Of a stretch of 13,332 nucleotides of DNA, positions 6,069 to 13,200 are shown piece by piece (the first letter of the stretch is position 1; each line of letters starts with the position of its first letter). Both the position numbers and the translations under genes were made by a program. Location of the stretch: NCBI RefSeq assembly GCF_900765565.1, contig NZ_CAAFRZ010000079.1, forward strand, positions 1-13,332, read 5' to 3'. The stretch comes from an uncultured Dialister sp. Lineage in GTDB: Bacteria > Bacillota > Negativicutes > Veillonellales > Dialisteraceae. The notes beneath the pieces were generated by a model. It searched no databases. It saw nothing but the letters and a program-made list of their open reading frames with translations, and was not told the origin of the DNA.

Positions 6069-6494
6069 ATGGCAAAGAAAATTTCTAAAATCGTAAAACT
6101 GCAGGTTCCGGCAGGCAAAGCTACCCCGGCACCGCCAGTAGGCCCGGCCCTCGGCCAGGCAGGCGTGAACATCATGGCCTTCGTTAAAGACTTCAACGAT
6201 CGCACTGCAAAGCAGGCAGGCCTGATTATCCCTGTAGAAATTACCGTTTTCGAAGATAGGAGCTTTACATTCATCTGTAAGACTCCGCCGGCAGCCGTTC
6301 TTCTGAAGAAGGCAGCAGGCATCGAAAAAGCTTCCGGTGAACCCAACAAGAAAAAAGCTGGCAAAGTCACCAAAGCACAGGTCAAGGAAATCGCTGAAAC
6401 AAAGATGCCTGACCTGAACGCTAACGACGTAGAAGCAGCAATGCGTCTCGTTGAAGGCACAGCCCGTTCTATGGGCATCGAAGTTGTAGACTAA
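6069..6494 (+). CDS. rplK: 50S ribosomal protein L11
   Basis: A 141-residue protein starting at ATG 6069, after AGGAGGT (6054-6060). The frame is open 63 bases upstream but has no ribosome binding site there. L11 forms the GTPase-associated centre on 23S rRNA together with the L10/L12 stalk. The N-terminal domain has the proline-rich loop [20 protein letters not shown] (15-34), the hinge to the thiostrepton-binding region. The C-terminal rRNA-binding domain is about 70-141, ending [15 protein letters not shown]. Length and sequence are typical. It is the first gene of the L11-L1 pair. Confidence 0.98.
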   Translation: MAKKISKIVKLQVPAGKATPAPPVGPALGQAGVNIMAFVKDFNDRTAKQAGLIIPVEITVFEDRSFTFICKTPPAAVLLKKAAGIEKASGEPNKKKAGKVTKAQVKEIAETKMPDLNANDVEAAMRLVEGTARSMGIEVVD

Positions 6495-6507
6495 GACTGA
6501 CCCGTTC

Positions 6508-6534
6508 GTGGCAGGGTAAATCCCCAATGACCAC
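6508..6534 (+). promoter_or_regulatory. Second GTGG...CCAC leader motif, before rplA
   Basis: GTGG 6508-6511 pairs with CCAC 6531-6534, with GGG (6514-6516) opposite CCC (6522-6525) inside. It lies between the rplK stop and the AGGAGG ribosome binding site of rplA. It is the same motif as the rplK leader, consistent with a second L1 control site or a shared translational regulator. Confidence 0.4.
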
Positions 6535-6547
6535 ATAGGAGGAAACA

Positions 6548-7252
6548 ATGGCAAAACTGACAAAGAAGCAGAAGGCAGCTGCAGCCATCGTTGACAGTCA
6601 TAAGCTCTATGACATCGACGAAGCTGTAAAGCTGGTAAAAGAAGCAGCATCCGCAAAATTCGATGAAACCATCGAAGTTGCGTTCAATCTGAACATCAAC
6701 CCGAAATACGCTGACCAGCAGCTCCGCGGCGCTACCGTTCTTCCGGCAGGCACCGGCAAAACGAAGAAAGTCCTCGTTTTCGCCAAGGACCATAAAGAAG
6801 ACGAAGCAAAAGCAGCAGGCGCTGATTACGTAGGCGGAAAAGAACTGGCCGACAAGATTATGCAGGGCTGGATGGACTTTGACGTCGTCGTAGCAACACC
6901 GGACATGATGGCCGTAGTTGGTCGTCTTGGCCGTATCCTCGGACCGAAAGGCCTCATGCCGAACCCAAAGGTTGGCACCGTAACCATGGACGTTACCAAG
7001 GCTGTCAACGAAATCAAAGGCGGCAAGGTTCAGTACCGTACCGATAAAGCAGGCAATGTACAGGTAATCATCGGCAAAGCATCCTTTGACGAAGACAAAC
7101 TGAAACAGAACCTCCTGGCTATCTATAACACCATTCTGAGAGCCCGTCCGGCTTCCGTAAAAGGTGTTTACATGAAGAGCCTCACCATCAGCTCTACCAT
7201 GGGCCCCGGCATCCACCTGGACACCACAAAGGTAGCAGCACCGAAAGCCTAA
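6548..7252 (+). CDS. rplA: 50S ribosomal protein L1
   Basis: A 234-residue protein starting at ATG 6548 behind AGGAGG (6537-6542). L1 forms the mobile stalk that guides deacylated tRNA out of the E site and in many bacteria represses its own L11-L1 mRNA. The family signature is present: [20 protein letters not shown] at about residues 126-145. Domain I is split around this inserted domain II and resumes at [13 protein letters not shown], ending with [20 protein letters not shown] and the C-terminal IHLDTTKV. Length is standard. A GTGG...CCAC motif just ahead of it may be the site of feedback. Confidence 0.98.
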   Translation: MAKLTKKQKAAAAIVDSHKLYDIDEAVKLVKEAASAKFDETIEVAFNLNINPKYADQQLRGATVLPAGTGKTKKVLVFAKDHKEDEAKAAGADYVGGKELADKIMQGWMDFDVVVATPDMMAVVGRLGRILGPKGLMPNPKVGTVTMDVTKAVNEIKGGKVQYRTDKAGNVQVIIGKASFDEDKLKQNLLAIYNTILRARPASVKGVYMKSLTISSTMGPGIHLDTTKVAAPKA

Positions 7253-7264
7253 TTTACTATTTAC

Positions 7265-7373
7265 ACTTAGCTGAAGACCGGCGGTAATGATTTTTAAAGG
7301 GCAGAAGCCCGCCTCCCGAGGCTGAGTACTGGAAAGCCAGTACACGACCTCGCAGGTTCTGCGGGGTCGTTTT
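7265..7373 (+). promoter_or_regulatory. L10-type leader of rplJ-rplL with attenuator-like hairpin
   Basis: The 166-base gap before rplJ is highly structured. GGGC-AGAA-GCCC is at 7299-7310. A perfect 7-bp hairpin GTACTGG 7326-7332 / CCAGTAC 7337-7343 follows. Then a 12-bp stem 7344-7355 / 7359-7370 with a 3-base loop and TTTT at 7370-7373 looks like a weak intrinsic terminator. Position and layout match the ribosomal protein L10 leader, in which the L10(L12)4 complex binds its own mRNA. I infer attenuation control here; the short T-run suggests partial readthrough. Confidence 0.7.
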
Positions 7374-7418
7374 AGCTAACGTGATAAATATAAAATCCAT
7401 AGCAGAGGAGGTGTACTT

Positions 7419-7967
7419 ATGAGCAAAGAAAAGTATGAAGTAAGGATTCGTCCCGAAAAGGAAGCTGTCGTAGCAGAAATGAAAGACAGACTGTCCTCCC
7501 AGGGTATTGTCCTTGTAACATTCAACAAACTGACAGTAAAGGACGCAACACTGCTGCGCCGTAAATTCCTGGCTCACGGCGTTGAATACAAGGTCATTAA
7601 GAATACACTGACCCGCATCGCAGCTGATGAACTCGGTCTTTCCGGTCTCGATGACCTGCTCCAGGGCCCGAATGGTCTTGCAACCTGCAAAGACGATCCC
7701 GTAGCACCGGCAGCAGCACTGAAAGAATTCCTGAAGGAAACCAAGAGTGAAGCCGTTACTGTAAAGTGCGGCGTCCTCGACGGCAAAGTCATCGGCAAAG
7801 ACGAAGTCAAAGCACTGGCAGACCTGCCATCCAGAGAACAGCTTCTCGGTATGGTCGCTGCAACCCTGCAGGCTCCGATTTCCGGACTTGCACGTGCCCT
7901 CAACGGCAACATTACCAAACTCGCATATGCCCTCGAAGCAGTGCGTAAACAGAAAGAAACTGCGTAA
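7419..7967 (+). CDS. rplJ: 50S ribosomal protein L10
   Basis: A 182-residue protein starting at ATG 7419, after GAGGAGGTG. L10 anchors two or three L12 dimers on the large subunit and binds its own leader RNA. The N-terminal rRNA-binding domain includes GIVLVTFNKLTVKDATLLRR (29-48) and YKVIKNTLTRIA (57-68), the usual L10 core. The C-terminal helix that carries L12 (ISGLARALNGNITKLAYALE) is at about 154-173. Length is slightly above the typical 165-175. It is followed by rplL after 37 bases, the standard order. Confidence 0.98.
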   Translation: MSKEKYEVRIRPEKEAVVAEMKDRLSSQGIVLVTFNKLTVKDATLLRRKFLAHGVEYKVIKNTLTRIAADELGLSGLDDLLQGPNGLATCKDDPVAPAAALKEFLKETKSEAVTVKCGVLDGKVIGKDEVKALADLPSREQLLGMVAATLQAPISGLARALNGNITKLAYALEAVRKQKETA

Positions 7968-8004
7968 TCAATACGCATAAAATTATTCCATGGAGGAAAA
8001 ACAA

Positions 8005-8376
8005 ATGACAAACGAAGAAATCCTTGAAGCCATTAGCAATATGTCCGTTCTCGAACTCTCCGAACTGGTTAAAGCCATCGAAGACAAATTCGGCGTTTCC
8101 GCTGCAGCTCCTGTAGCAGTAGCAGCAGCTCCGGCAGCTGGCGCAGCTGCAGCAGCTGAAGAAAAGACCGAATTCGACGTAGTTCTGAAAGAAATCGGCG
8201 AAAAGAAGATCCAGGTTATCAAAGCCGTTCGTGAAATCACCGGCCTTGGCCTGAAAGACGCTAAAGCTCTCGTTGATGGCGCTCCGAAAGAAGTTAAAAC
8301 CGGCGTAGCTAAAGCTGAAGCTGAAGAAATGAAGAAGAAACTGGAAGACGCTGGCGCAACTGTAGAACTGAAATAA
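8005..8376 (+). CDS. rplL: 50S ribosomal protein L7/L12
   Basis: A 123-residue protein. ATG 8005 is preferred, eight bases after GGAGG (7992-7996); the in-frame ATG at 7990 overlaps that site and is not the start. L12 dimers bind L10 through the N-terminal domain (1-30) and recruit translation GTPases through the C-terminal domain (about 54-123). The Ala/Pro-rich hinge is residues 33-51. The C-terminal signature [20 protein letters not shown] (56-75) and [20 protein letters not shown] (76-95) is canonical. Codon use is strongly biased, as expected for a very highly expressed gene. A strong terminator follows, so the transcript ends here. Confidence 0.98.
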   Translation: MTNEEILEAISNMSVLELSELVKAIEDKFGVSAAAPVAVAAAPAAGAAAAAEEKTEFDVVLKEIGEKKIQVIKAVREITGLGLKDAKALVDGAPKEVKTGVAKAEAEEMKKKLEDAGATVELK

Positions 8377-8401
8377 TTGCGGCTCTTCTAAAAAGCACGA
8401 T

Positions 8402-8438
8402 AAAATCGGACTCCGTAAGGGGTCCGATTTTTGTTTTT
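8402..8438 (+). terminator. Strong intrinsic terminator after rplL
   Basis: Bases 8402-8414 pair with 8419-8431 (13 pairs, one wobble) around a GTAA loop, followed by two short T-runs to 8438. It closes the ribosomal protein operon, so rpoBC is not cotranscribed with rplJL here. Confidence 0.92.
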
Positions 8439-8543
8439 CCTAAAAAATCCCTAAAAAATGCTTTTCATTGAAGATGTCGGCTGTTGGAACAAGTCGGATA
8501 AGCAGTGAACAAATCCGGTTAAATCAGTTACAATTTAAGGGGA

Positions 8544-8549
8544 TATAAT
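8544..8549 (+). promoter_or_regulatory. Candidate -10 box upstream of the Fic gene
   Basis: A perfect TATAAT with no clear -35. Transcription starting near 8556 would give a leader of about 120 bases that includes a perfect 7-bp hairpin, GGAGAAA 8609-8615 / TTTCTCC 8628-8634. A GTG at 8556 is in frame with Fic but lacks a ribosome binding site. Confidence 0.35.
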
Positions 8550-8678
8550 ACAGTAGTGTCTCAGGATACATGTAAATTTGAACTCTGTGCATTCACCGGC
8601 TTTTCTCTGGAGAAACGTCTATCACCATTTCTCCGATACAGGGAAACCCATGCTTTTATCTTTGAAAGGATTTTAACC

Positions 8679-9560
8679 ATGTTTGATCTGACATTTGCTC
8701 CCGGCGGTATGCCACCGGCAGACCCGAAGCGGGCGGGTCACTGGAGAACCATTCCCGGCCCCTATCCCTATAGGGCATTCCTGCCTGTGAACCTGCAGGA
8801 CTTGAACCTGTCTTATACAGCGGAACTGGCGGCGCTTATCGGGAATGCCCGGGCTGTGCTTTCGGCTCTTTCCACCCGTTATGCGCTTCTTTCGGAAGAA
8901 AGACAGGAGGAATTCGTAAAGCTTATGGTACAGGCGGAGGCGGCAGCGTCCCTGAAACTGGCAGGGGCGGAGGACAGTAAAGCGGATGCTTACTGGCTGG
9001 AGCGGGCCCTGCCCTATGGCTTCGATGAACTGGAGAAACTGCCCCTTTCCCGGAGGCTGCTGGAGGAAATCCATGATATGGCTCTTCATGACCGGTCCCA
9101 TTACCAGCAGAATCCCGGCGAATTTCGTAGGTCTCCTGTGTGGCTGGGGAAAGAAGGAGCCACGCTGGTGAAGGGGGCTTCCTTCGTGCCGCCGTCGCCG
9201 GAGGATATGGGAACTGCCTTTTCTGCCCTGGAGCACTATATGAACGAAGAGGAGGGAACGGAGCCCCTGGTGAAGGCGGCGCTGGTGCACTACCAGTTCG
9301 AGATGATCCATCCCTTTCTGGATGGGAATGGCCGAGTGGGAAGAATATTGACTCTTCTCTGCCTGAAAGAAGCGGGTATTCTCCCATCGCCCATCCTGCC
9401 CCTTTCGGTGCAGCTCCTGAACCGAAGCTATTATTACTTTGCCTATCTCCTGGCCGTCGAGAATACAGGAGCCTATGAAGTGTGGGTGCGGTACTTCATC
9501 GAATGTATCTTGAACGCCGCCCATATGGCGGAGGATGAAATAGAGAGGAACTTGCTTTAA
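8679..9560 (+). CDS. Fic domain protein (predicted AMP transferase, altered inhibitory motif)
   Basis: A 293-residue protein. I chose ATG 8679 because GAAAGGA (8664-8670) precedes it by eight bases. Fic enzymes transfer AMP (or another nucleotide-derived group) from their substrate to a protein side chain. The N-terminal Fic_N-like helices are about 30-125; PGEFRRSPVWLG (146-157) and ASFVPPSPEDM (167-177) are typical of the class II layout. The catalytic motif is complete: HPFLDGNGRVGR, H211 to R222. In class II Fic proteins an N-terminal helix motif (S/T)xxxE(G/N) blocks the active site. Here the aligned segment reads SLKLAG (91-96), so the inhibitory Glu is Ala95. The protein may therefore be de-inhibited, or regulated differently. 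No antitoxin-like gene is beside it and the target is unknown. Confidence 0.93.
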   Translation: MFDLTFAPGGMPPADPKRAGHWRTIPGPYPYRAFLPVNLQDLNLSYTAELAALIGNARAVLSALSTRYALLSEERQEEFVKLMVQAEAAASLKLAGAEDSKADAYWLERALPYGFDELEKLPLSRRLLEEIHDMALHDRSHYQQNPGEFRRSPVWLGKEGATLVKGASFVPPSPEDMGTAFSALEHYMNEEEGTEPLVKAALVHYQFEMIHPFLDGNGRVGRILTLLCLKEAGILPSPILPLSVQLLNRSYYYFAYLLAVENTGAYEVWVRYFIECILNAAHMAEDEIERNLL

Positions 9561-9670
9561 GGAAGCGCTGATTAATTCGCAGAGTCAGATCTTAGCCCAG
9601 GACGTAAACGCCGATCTTGTCCGAAGTCTGATGTCTGACCGTCTGACGTCTCCCTGGCTGCCGTAGGTGC
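9561..9670. repeat. Repeat-rich spacer between fic and xseA
   Basis: It contains about three and a half spaced copies of GTCTGA (9626-9650). Partial inverted arms are present: GTCAGA at 9584-9589 against the TCTGAC words near 9634-9647, and CCAGG at 9597-9601 plus ACGT against ACGT 9646-9649 and CCTGG 9653-9657. It starts GGAAGCGCTGAT and includes TGCCGTAGG (9659-9667); both words recur in the same order in the repeat at the right end of the window. No reading frame is supported. Confidence 0.45.
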
Positions 9671-9694
9671 GGGAGCTCAATTCTAAACCTATTG

Positions 9695-9703
9695 TGTTAT
9701 ACT
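9695..9703 (+). promoter_or_regulatory. Extended -10 promoter for xseAB
   Basis: TGTTATACT is an extended -10 (TGn then TATACT at 9698-9703) 46 bases before the xseA start. No good -35 is visible. Confidence 0.5.
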
Positions 9704-9748
9704 ACAGAGAAGTGTAATCCTTTTGTTTCTCCGGGAAAGGGGGATTCT

Positions 9749-10891
9749 ATGGAGAATGGTGCTTATTCAGTCACTGAGGTGAATGATTATATCAAGGGCC
9801 TGCTGGAAACGAGGCAGGAGCTGCAGCGTATACAGATCCTTGGTGAAATTTCCAATTTCAAGCGGTATCGGTCCGGTCACTGCTATTTCACACTGAAAGA
9901 TGAGAAATCGGCCCTTCGCTGTGTCATGTTCCGGGGCTATGCGTCCCATCTGTCCTTCCTGCCGAAGGATGGGCAGAAGGTGGCTGCCTTTGGATCTATT
10001 GCTGTTTATGAGAGGGATGGGGCCTACCAGCTCCAGGTCTGGAGCCTTCGCCCCCAGGGCATCGGCAGTCTCATGCAGGCCTATGCGGAGCTGAAGGAAA
10101 AGCTGGAAAAGGAGGGCCTCTTTGACAACAGCCGGAAGAAGCCGCTTCCACTGCTCCCAAAGACCATTGGCGTGGTGACTTCTTCCTCCGGAGCAGCGGT
10201 GCATGACATTATCACCGTGTCGCGGCGGCGGAATCCGGGAGTCCGGATTCTTCTCTATCCTGTGCAGGTGCAGGGAACTGAAGCAGCTCCGGAAATTGTG
10301 AAGGCCATTACCTTCTTTAATAAAACGAACCTGGCGGACCTTCTCATCGTGGGCCGTGGCGGTGGGTCCATAGAAGACCTGTGGGCCTTTAATGAGGAGC
10401 CGGTGGTCCGTGCGGTGGCGGCGTCCCATATTCCCATCATCAGTGCCGTGGGCCATGAGACAGATGTGACTCTCTGCGATTTTGCAGCAGACCGGCGGGC
10501 AGCGACTCCGTCCCAGGCGGCAGAAATTGCAGTGATCGATGTGGATGCCTACAAGCAGGGAATCGCTTCCTGGATGGACAAGGCGGAAACTATTCTTACA
10601 AATCGGATTTCTGAAAACATGCAGACCCTGGACAGTCTCGTCCAGGAATCGAGCCATGCCATGGAAACCATGGTGGATGAAAAGAAGCATCTTTTCATGC
10701 TTGCCGCCCAGAAGCTGGAAGCATTGAACCCTCTCTCCGTCATCGCCAGGGGCTATACCATCACAGCAAAGGTCGATGGAACGCCACTCATGAAAATCGG
10801 CGATGCCCATGAAGGAGACCGGATTTCCACCATCCTTTCCGATGGGGTCATGGAGTCCGTTGTATCGAATATTCAAAAGAAGGAAGTGTAA
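9749..10891 (+). CDS. xseA: Exodeoxyribonuclease VII large subunit
   Basis: A 380-residue protein starting at ATG 9749 with AAAGGGGG at 9736-9743. Exonuclease VII degrades single-stranded DNA in both directions and has the catalytic site in XseA. The N-terminal OB-fold (about 5-102) begins YSVTEVNDYIKGLLE and has the family segment GEISNFKRYRSGHCYFTLKD (32-51). The catalytic region holds GVVTSSSGAAVHDI (141-154), VQVQGTEAAPEI (172-183), GRGGGSIEDLWAFNEE (202-217), SAVGHETDVTLCDFAADRRA (232-251) and TPSQAAE (253-259), all diagnostic. The C-terminal coiled coil (about 264-325) is short, making the protein smaller than the 440-460 residues common elsewhere. Two bases separate its stop from the xseB start. 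Confidence 0.97.
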   Translation: MENGAYSVTEVNDYIKGLLETRQELQRIQILGEISNFKRYRSGHCYFTLKDEKSALRCVMFRGYASHLSFLPKDGQKVAAFGSIAVYERDGAYQLQVWSLRPQGIGSLMQAYAELKEKLEKEGLFDNSRKKPLPLLPKTIGVVTSSSGAAVHDIITVSRRRNPGVRILLYPVQVQGTEAAPEIVKAITFFNKTNLADLLIVGRGGGSIEDLWAFNEEPVVRAVAASHIPIISAVGHETDVTLCDFAADRRAATPSQAAEIAVIDVDAYKQGIASWMDKAETILTNRISENMQTLDSLVQESSHAMETMVDEKKHLFMLAAQKLEALNPLSVIARGYTITAKVDGTPLMKIGDAHEGDRISTILSDGVMESVVSNIQKKEV

Positions 10892-10893
10892 CC

Positions 10894-11124
10894 ATGGATA
10901 CAGAAAATATTTCATTTGAACAGGCCCTGGCAGAGCTCCAGAAGCAGGTAGATCTTCTGGAAAAGGGAAATCTCCCGCTGGATGAAGCACTGAAAATCTA
11001 CAGCCGCGCCATGGAGATCAGCCGTATCTGCAATAAGAAACTGGACATGGCCCAGGCGGAGGTCAAGAAAATCGTGGCCGACGAAGACGGGGAAGGGTAC
11101 AGACTGGAAAACTTTGAAGCCTGA
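10894..11124 (+). CDS. xseB: Exodeoxyribonuclease VII small subunit
   Basis: A 76-residue protein starting at ATG 10894, after GAAGGAAG. Several XseB copies wrap around the coiled coil of XseA. The family core is complete: ISFEQALAELQKQVDLLEKG (6-25), then NLPLDEALKIYSRAMEISRI (26-45) and a C-terminal helix CNKKLDMAQAEVKKIV. Length is typical. Coupling with xseA (2-base gap) marks one operon, ended by the terminator at 11251. Confidence 0.97.
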   Translation: MDTENISFEQALAELQKQVDLLEKGNLPLDEALKIYSRAMEISRICNKKLDMAQAEVKKIVADEDGEGYRLENFEA

Positions 11125-11250
11125 GAACAGAGCTCTCTGTTTACATTCCTGCGGCAGGAGTCACGCCGTTGGAGCGGATGGAGGTCCGACAGGAATGATT
11201 CTATCCATAAACAGGTAAGTTTTTCCATCCCAGTCGGTAAGATGCAGAAT

Positions 11251-11295
11251 AAAAAGCGATGAACCATTGTATAGCTCATGGTTCATCGCTTTTTT
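11251..11295. terminator. Bidirectional terminator between xseB and the convergent TPR gene
   Basis: Bases 11251-11267 pair perfectly with 11278-11294 (17 pairs, 10-base loop). There is an A-run on the left and a T-run on the right, so it serves both strands. The minus-strand TPR gene's stop codon (11294-11296) touches the stem. Confidence 0.95.
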
Positions 11296-12766
11296 ATCTT
11301 TCCCGGTCCGCCGTATAAAAGAGGTCCGTCGTTTCCTTGTCATCCTCCTGGGGGACATTTTTCTTTTCCATATCTTCCACTTTCCGGCGGTCCTTTTCAG
11401 CGAGATCATGCTTTCCTGTATCTTCCAGAAGCTTCGCCCTGTATTGGAGCCCCCTGATGCTCCGGGGCTGCCGTTTCAGAAATTCATCCATATCAGATAT
11501 GGCCAGATTCATATGACCCATCTTTTCATAGACACAGGCCCGGCTCCGGTAGGTTTCCGGATATGCGGGGTATTGCCGGATGCCATCGGTAAGAATCGTG
11601 ATGGCCTTTTCATAGTCCCCCTTGAGAGCATATAGGGAGCCCATGGTATTCAGTATCTGATTTTTGGGGCGGCTATTGGGGAGGAGGCTTGCCGGAACCA
11701 GCAGGGAAAGGGCCCTGTCGTATTCCTTCATACGGCCCAGGGCAATGGATGAGAGAAGAAGCGCCGTCTGGTTCTGGGGCTCCTGCGTTTGGGCCGCGTT
11801 GAAATCCGCCAGCCCTTTCTCAGGGTCTCCAATTTTCAGGTAGCATAGGCCCCGTTCCAGATGGATGTCAGGTATATCCAGACCCAGATCGATGGCTGTA
11901 TTGAAATCGGAAATTGCTTCCTCGTATTTTCCCATGGTTTCCAGGGCGTAGGCACGGTCCTGGTAGAAAAGGAAACTCTTTGGATTCTTCTCAATAAATG
12001 CAGTATCCAGTCTGGCGAGGGCAGGATAGTTCTTCCTTTTCCTGTAGAAATGGGACAACTGGAGATAGGTGAGTGGACTGTCGGATCCCAGGGAGACAGC
12101 CTTTTCCAATGTTTCCTGTGCCCTGCGGGGCTGCTTCATGCCATCGTAGGCCATGCCCAATGTATCCCAGATGATGGGAACATTTGGTTTGATTCCTGCA
12201 GCCTTTTTCAGGTAAGGTATGGCTTTCTCATACTGTTTACATTTGTACAGGGATTGGCCGGCCATGGAATTGGGGTAGAACTGGTCCGGTTCCTCTTTTT
12301 GGAGACGAAGAAAATCGTCTGCTGCCTGCTCATATTTCCCCATAGAAAACAAGGTGGTGCCACGAACTCCGTAAAGAAGGAAAAGATCCTTTTTCGCAGG
12401 AGAGCCTGCAAGGAAAGCATCATAGTCGGCAAAGGCTTCTTTATATTTCTTTAAACGCCCATAGGCTGAGCCTCGGAGAACGTAGGCCTTGCCATAGGAA
12501 GGGTCCAGGGAAATGGATTCGGACAGCTTCTCGATGGCCTTCTCCTCGTTCCCATTGGTAAGATACATGGCTCCCCAGGAAACAAGGACCTTCGATTTAT
12601 TATCCGAAGTTTCCAGAGCCATTGTGTAGTATTTTTCTGCTATATCCTGCCTGTTGAAATAGGGATTGCTGTAAAGGTTTCCAAGGGCATACAGGATTTT
12701 CCAGCTCTTCGGAGACAGGCGAAGCCCTTCATCCAGGGCCATCCGAGCTTCTTCGTATCGATGCAT
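11294..12766 (-). CDS. Tetratricopeptide repeat protein, main part (frameshifted from its N-terminus)
   Basis: The open frame carries about 13 tandem helix pairs of the TPR type, which usually serve as docking surfaces for other proteins. Examples: AKYVLRGSAYGRLKKYKEAF-type units repeating every 34 residues, and clear TPR signatures such as WDTLGMAYDGMKQPRRAQET and NTMGSLYALKGDYEKAITIL. No enzyme domain is visible; the C-terminus is a charged tail. The ATG at 12766 is internal: the same frame is open to 12907 and reads good TPR sequence upstream (EYEKALSIYRSALSLAP, then GDLYCQIGFVQKKMHRYEEA). The natural start is the ATG at 13068 in another frame (next entry), so the complete gene spans 11294-13068 with a single-base frame break near 12887-12898. 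Composite length is about 590 residues. Confidence 0.85.
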   Translation of the reverse strand: MHRYEEARMALDEGLRLSPKSWKILYALGNLYSNPYFNRQDIAEKYYTMALETSDNKSKVLVSWGAMYLTNGNEEKAIEKLSESISLDPSYGKAYVLRGSAYGRLKKYKEAFADYDAFLAGSPAKKDLFLLYGVRGTTLFSMGKYEQAADDFLRLQKEEPDQFYPNSMAGQSLYKCKQYEKAIPYLKKAAGIKPNVPIIWDTLGMAYDGMKQPRRAQETLEKAVSLGSDSPLTYLQLSHFYRKRKNYPALARLDTAFIEKNPKSFLFYQDRAYALETMGKYEEAISDFNTAIDLGLDIPDIHLERGLCYLKIGDPEKGLADFNAAQTQEPQNQTALLLSSIALGRMKEYDRALSLLVPASLLPNSRPKNQILNTMGSLYALKGDYEKAITILTDGIRQYPAYPETYRSRACVYEKMGHMNLAISDMDEFLKRQPRSIRGLQYRAKLLEDTGKHDLAEKDRRKVEDMEKKNVPQEDDKETTDLFYTADRER

Positions 12767-13068
12767 TTTTTTCTGTACAAAACCGATCTGACAATAGAGG
12801 TCTCCCTTTGTCCCTGCCGGAGCCAGGGAGAGGGCAGACCGGTAAATGGAAAGAGCCTTTTCATATTCTTTCCGATCAGAGCAGTCTTTTCCCTTTTTAC
12901 CAGTTCGTTAAAAACAGGGCTCCCATCAGATAGATTACTTATGGCAGCTGCATTTTGCAATAACGAAGGCACAGCACCGGCAGGAATTGCTTTGTCTGTC
13001 CCTTCAGCTGCCGTCCCGAGCCATGCGGTCATTGCCATAGTCAGTGTGACGAGCTTTATCCTGTCCAT
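12640..13068 (-). CDS. N-terminal fragment of the TPR protein, with signal peptide
   Basis: The start is ATG 13068 (minus strand), with GGAGGG at 13078-13073 just ahead. The first residues, MDRIKLVTLTMAMTAWLGTA, have the form of a signal peptide (basic start, hydrophobic core, small residues). The mature TPR protein is therefore probably exported to the periplasm or cell surface. Sensible sequence runs for about 60 residues (SNLSDGSPVFNELVKREK). The protein-like reading then moves to the frame of the preceding entry, while this frame runs on to a stop at 12640 with implausible composition. Adding one A to the short A-runs (T-runs on the plus strand at 12887-12890 and 12894-12898) restores a single reading frame: VKREKDCSDRKEYEKALS. 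Confidence 0.7.
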   Translation of the reverse strand: MDRIKLVTLTMAMTAWLGTAAEGTDKAIPAGAVPSLLQNAAAISNLSDGSPVFNELVKREKTALIGKNMKRLFPFTGLPSPWLRQGQRETSIVRSVLYRKKCIDTKKLGWPWMKGFACLRRAGKSCMPLETFTAIPISTGRI

Positions 13069-13109
13069 AGTGCCCTCCGTTGCAGAAATGAAAATATGAT
13101 CCTGTTTTC

Positions 13110-13118
13110 ATTGTATCA
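13110..13118 (-). promoter_or_regulatory. Extended -10 promoter for the TPR gene
   Basis: On the minus strand, TGATACAAT (13118-13110) lies 41 bases upstream of the start at 13068. It is identical to the extended -10 of the GNAT gene. An 11-base palindrome, GATCA-C-TGATC (13130-13140), lies just upstream and could be an operator; that is speculation. Confidence 0.5.
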
Positions 13119-13200
13119 TGGCAGGCATAGATCACTGATCAAATTGCGGTCTATCGAGCTGTTGGTGTTTGGTGCTGGTGGGGAGAGTCATCCGAATGGA

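Noticed and set aside
5298..6656. Long minus-strand open frame opposite nusG-rplK
   Set aside because: It is a shadow of highly codon-biased genes on the plus strand; its Cys/Phe-rich product has no family features and no ribosome binding site.
8556..8678. Longer Fic protein starting at GTG 8556
   Set aside because: No ribosome binding site, and the extra 41 residues do not resemble Fic N-termini; ATG 8679 has GAAAGGA at correct spacing.
8679..9560. Fic/antitoxin (FicT/FicA, Doc/Phd) module
   Set aside because: No small antitoxin gene lies directly upstream or downstream; the layout is a stand-alone class II Fic.
9767..10990. Minus-strand open frame of about 400 codons opposite xseA
   Set aside because: Antisense shadow of xseA, whose motifs are complete; His/Gly/Cys-rich product without plausible start.
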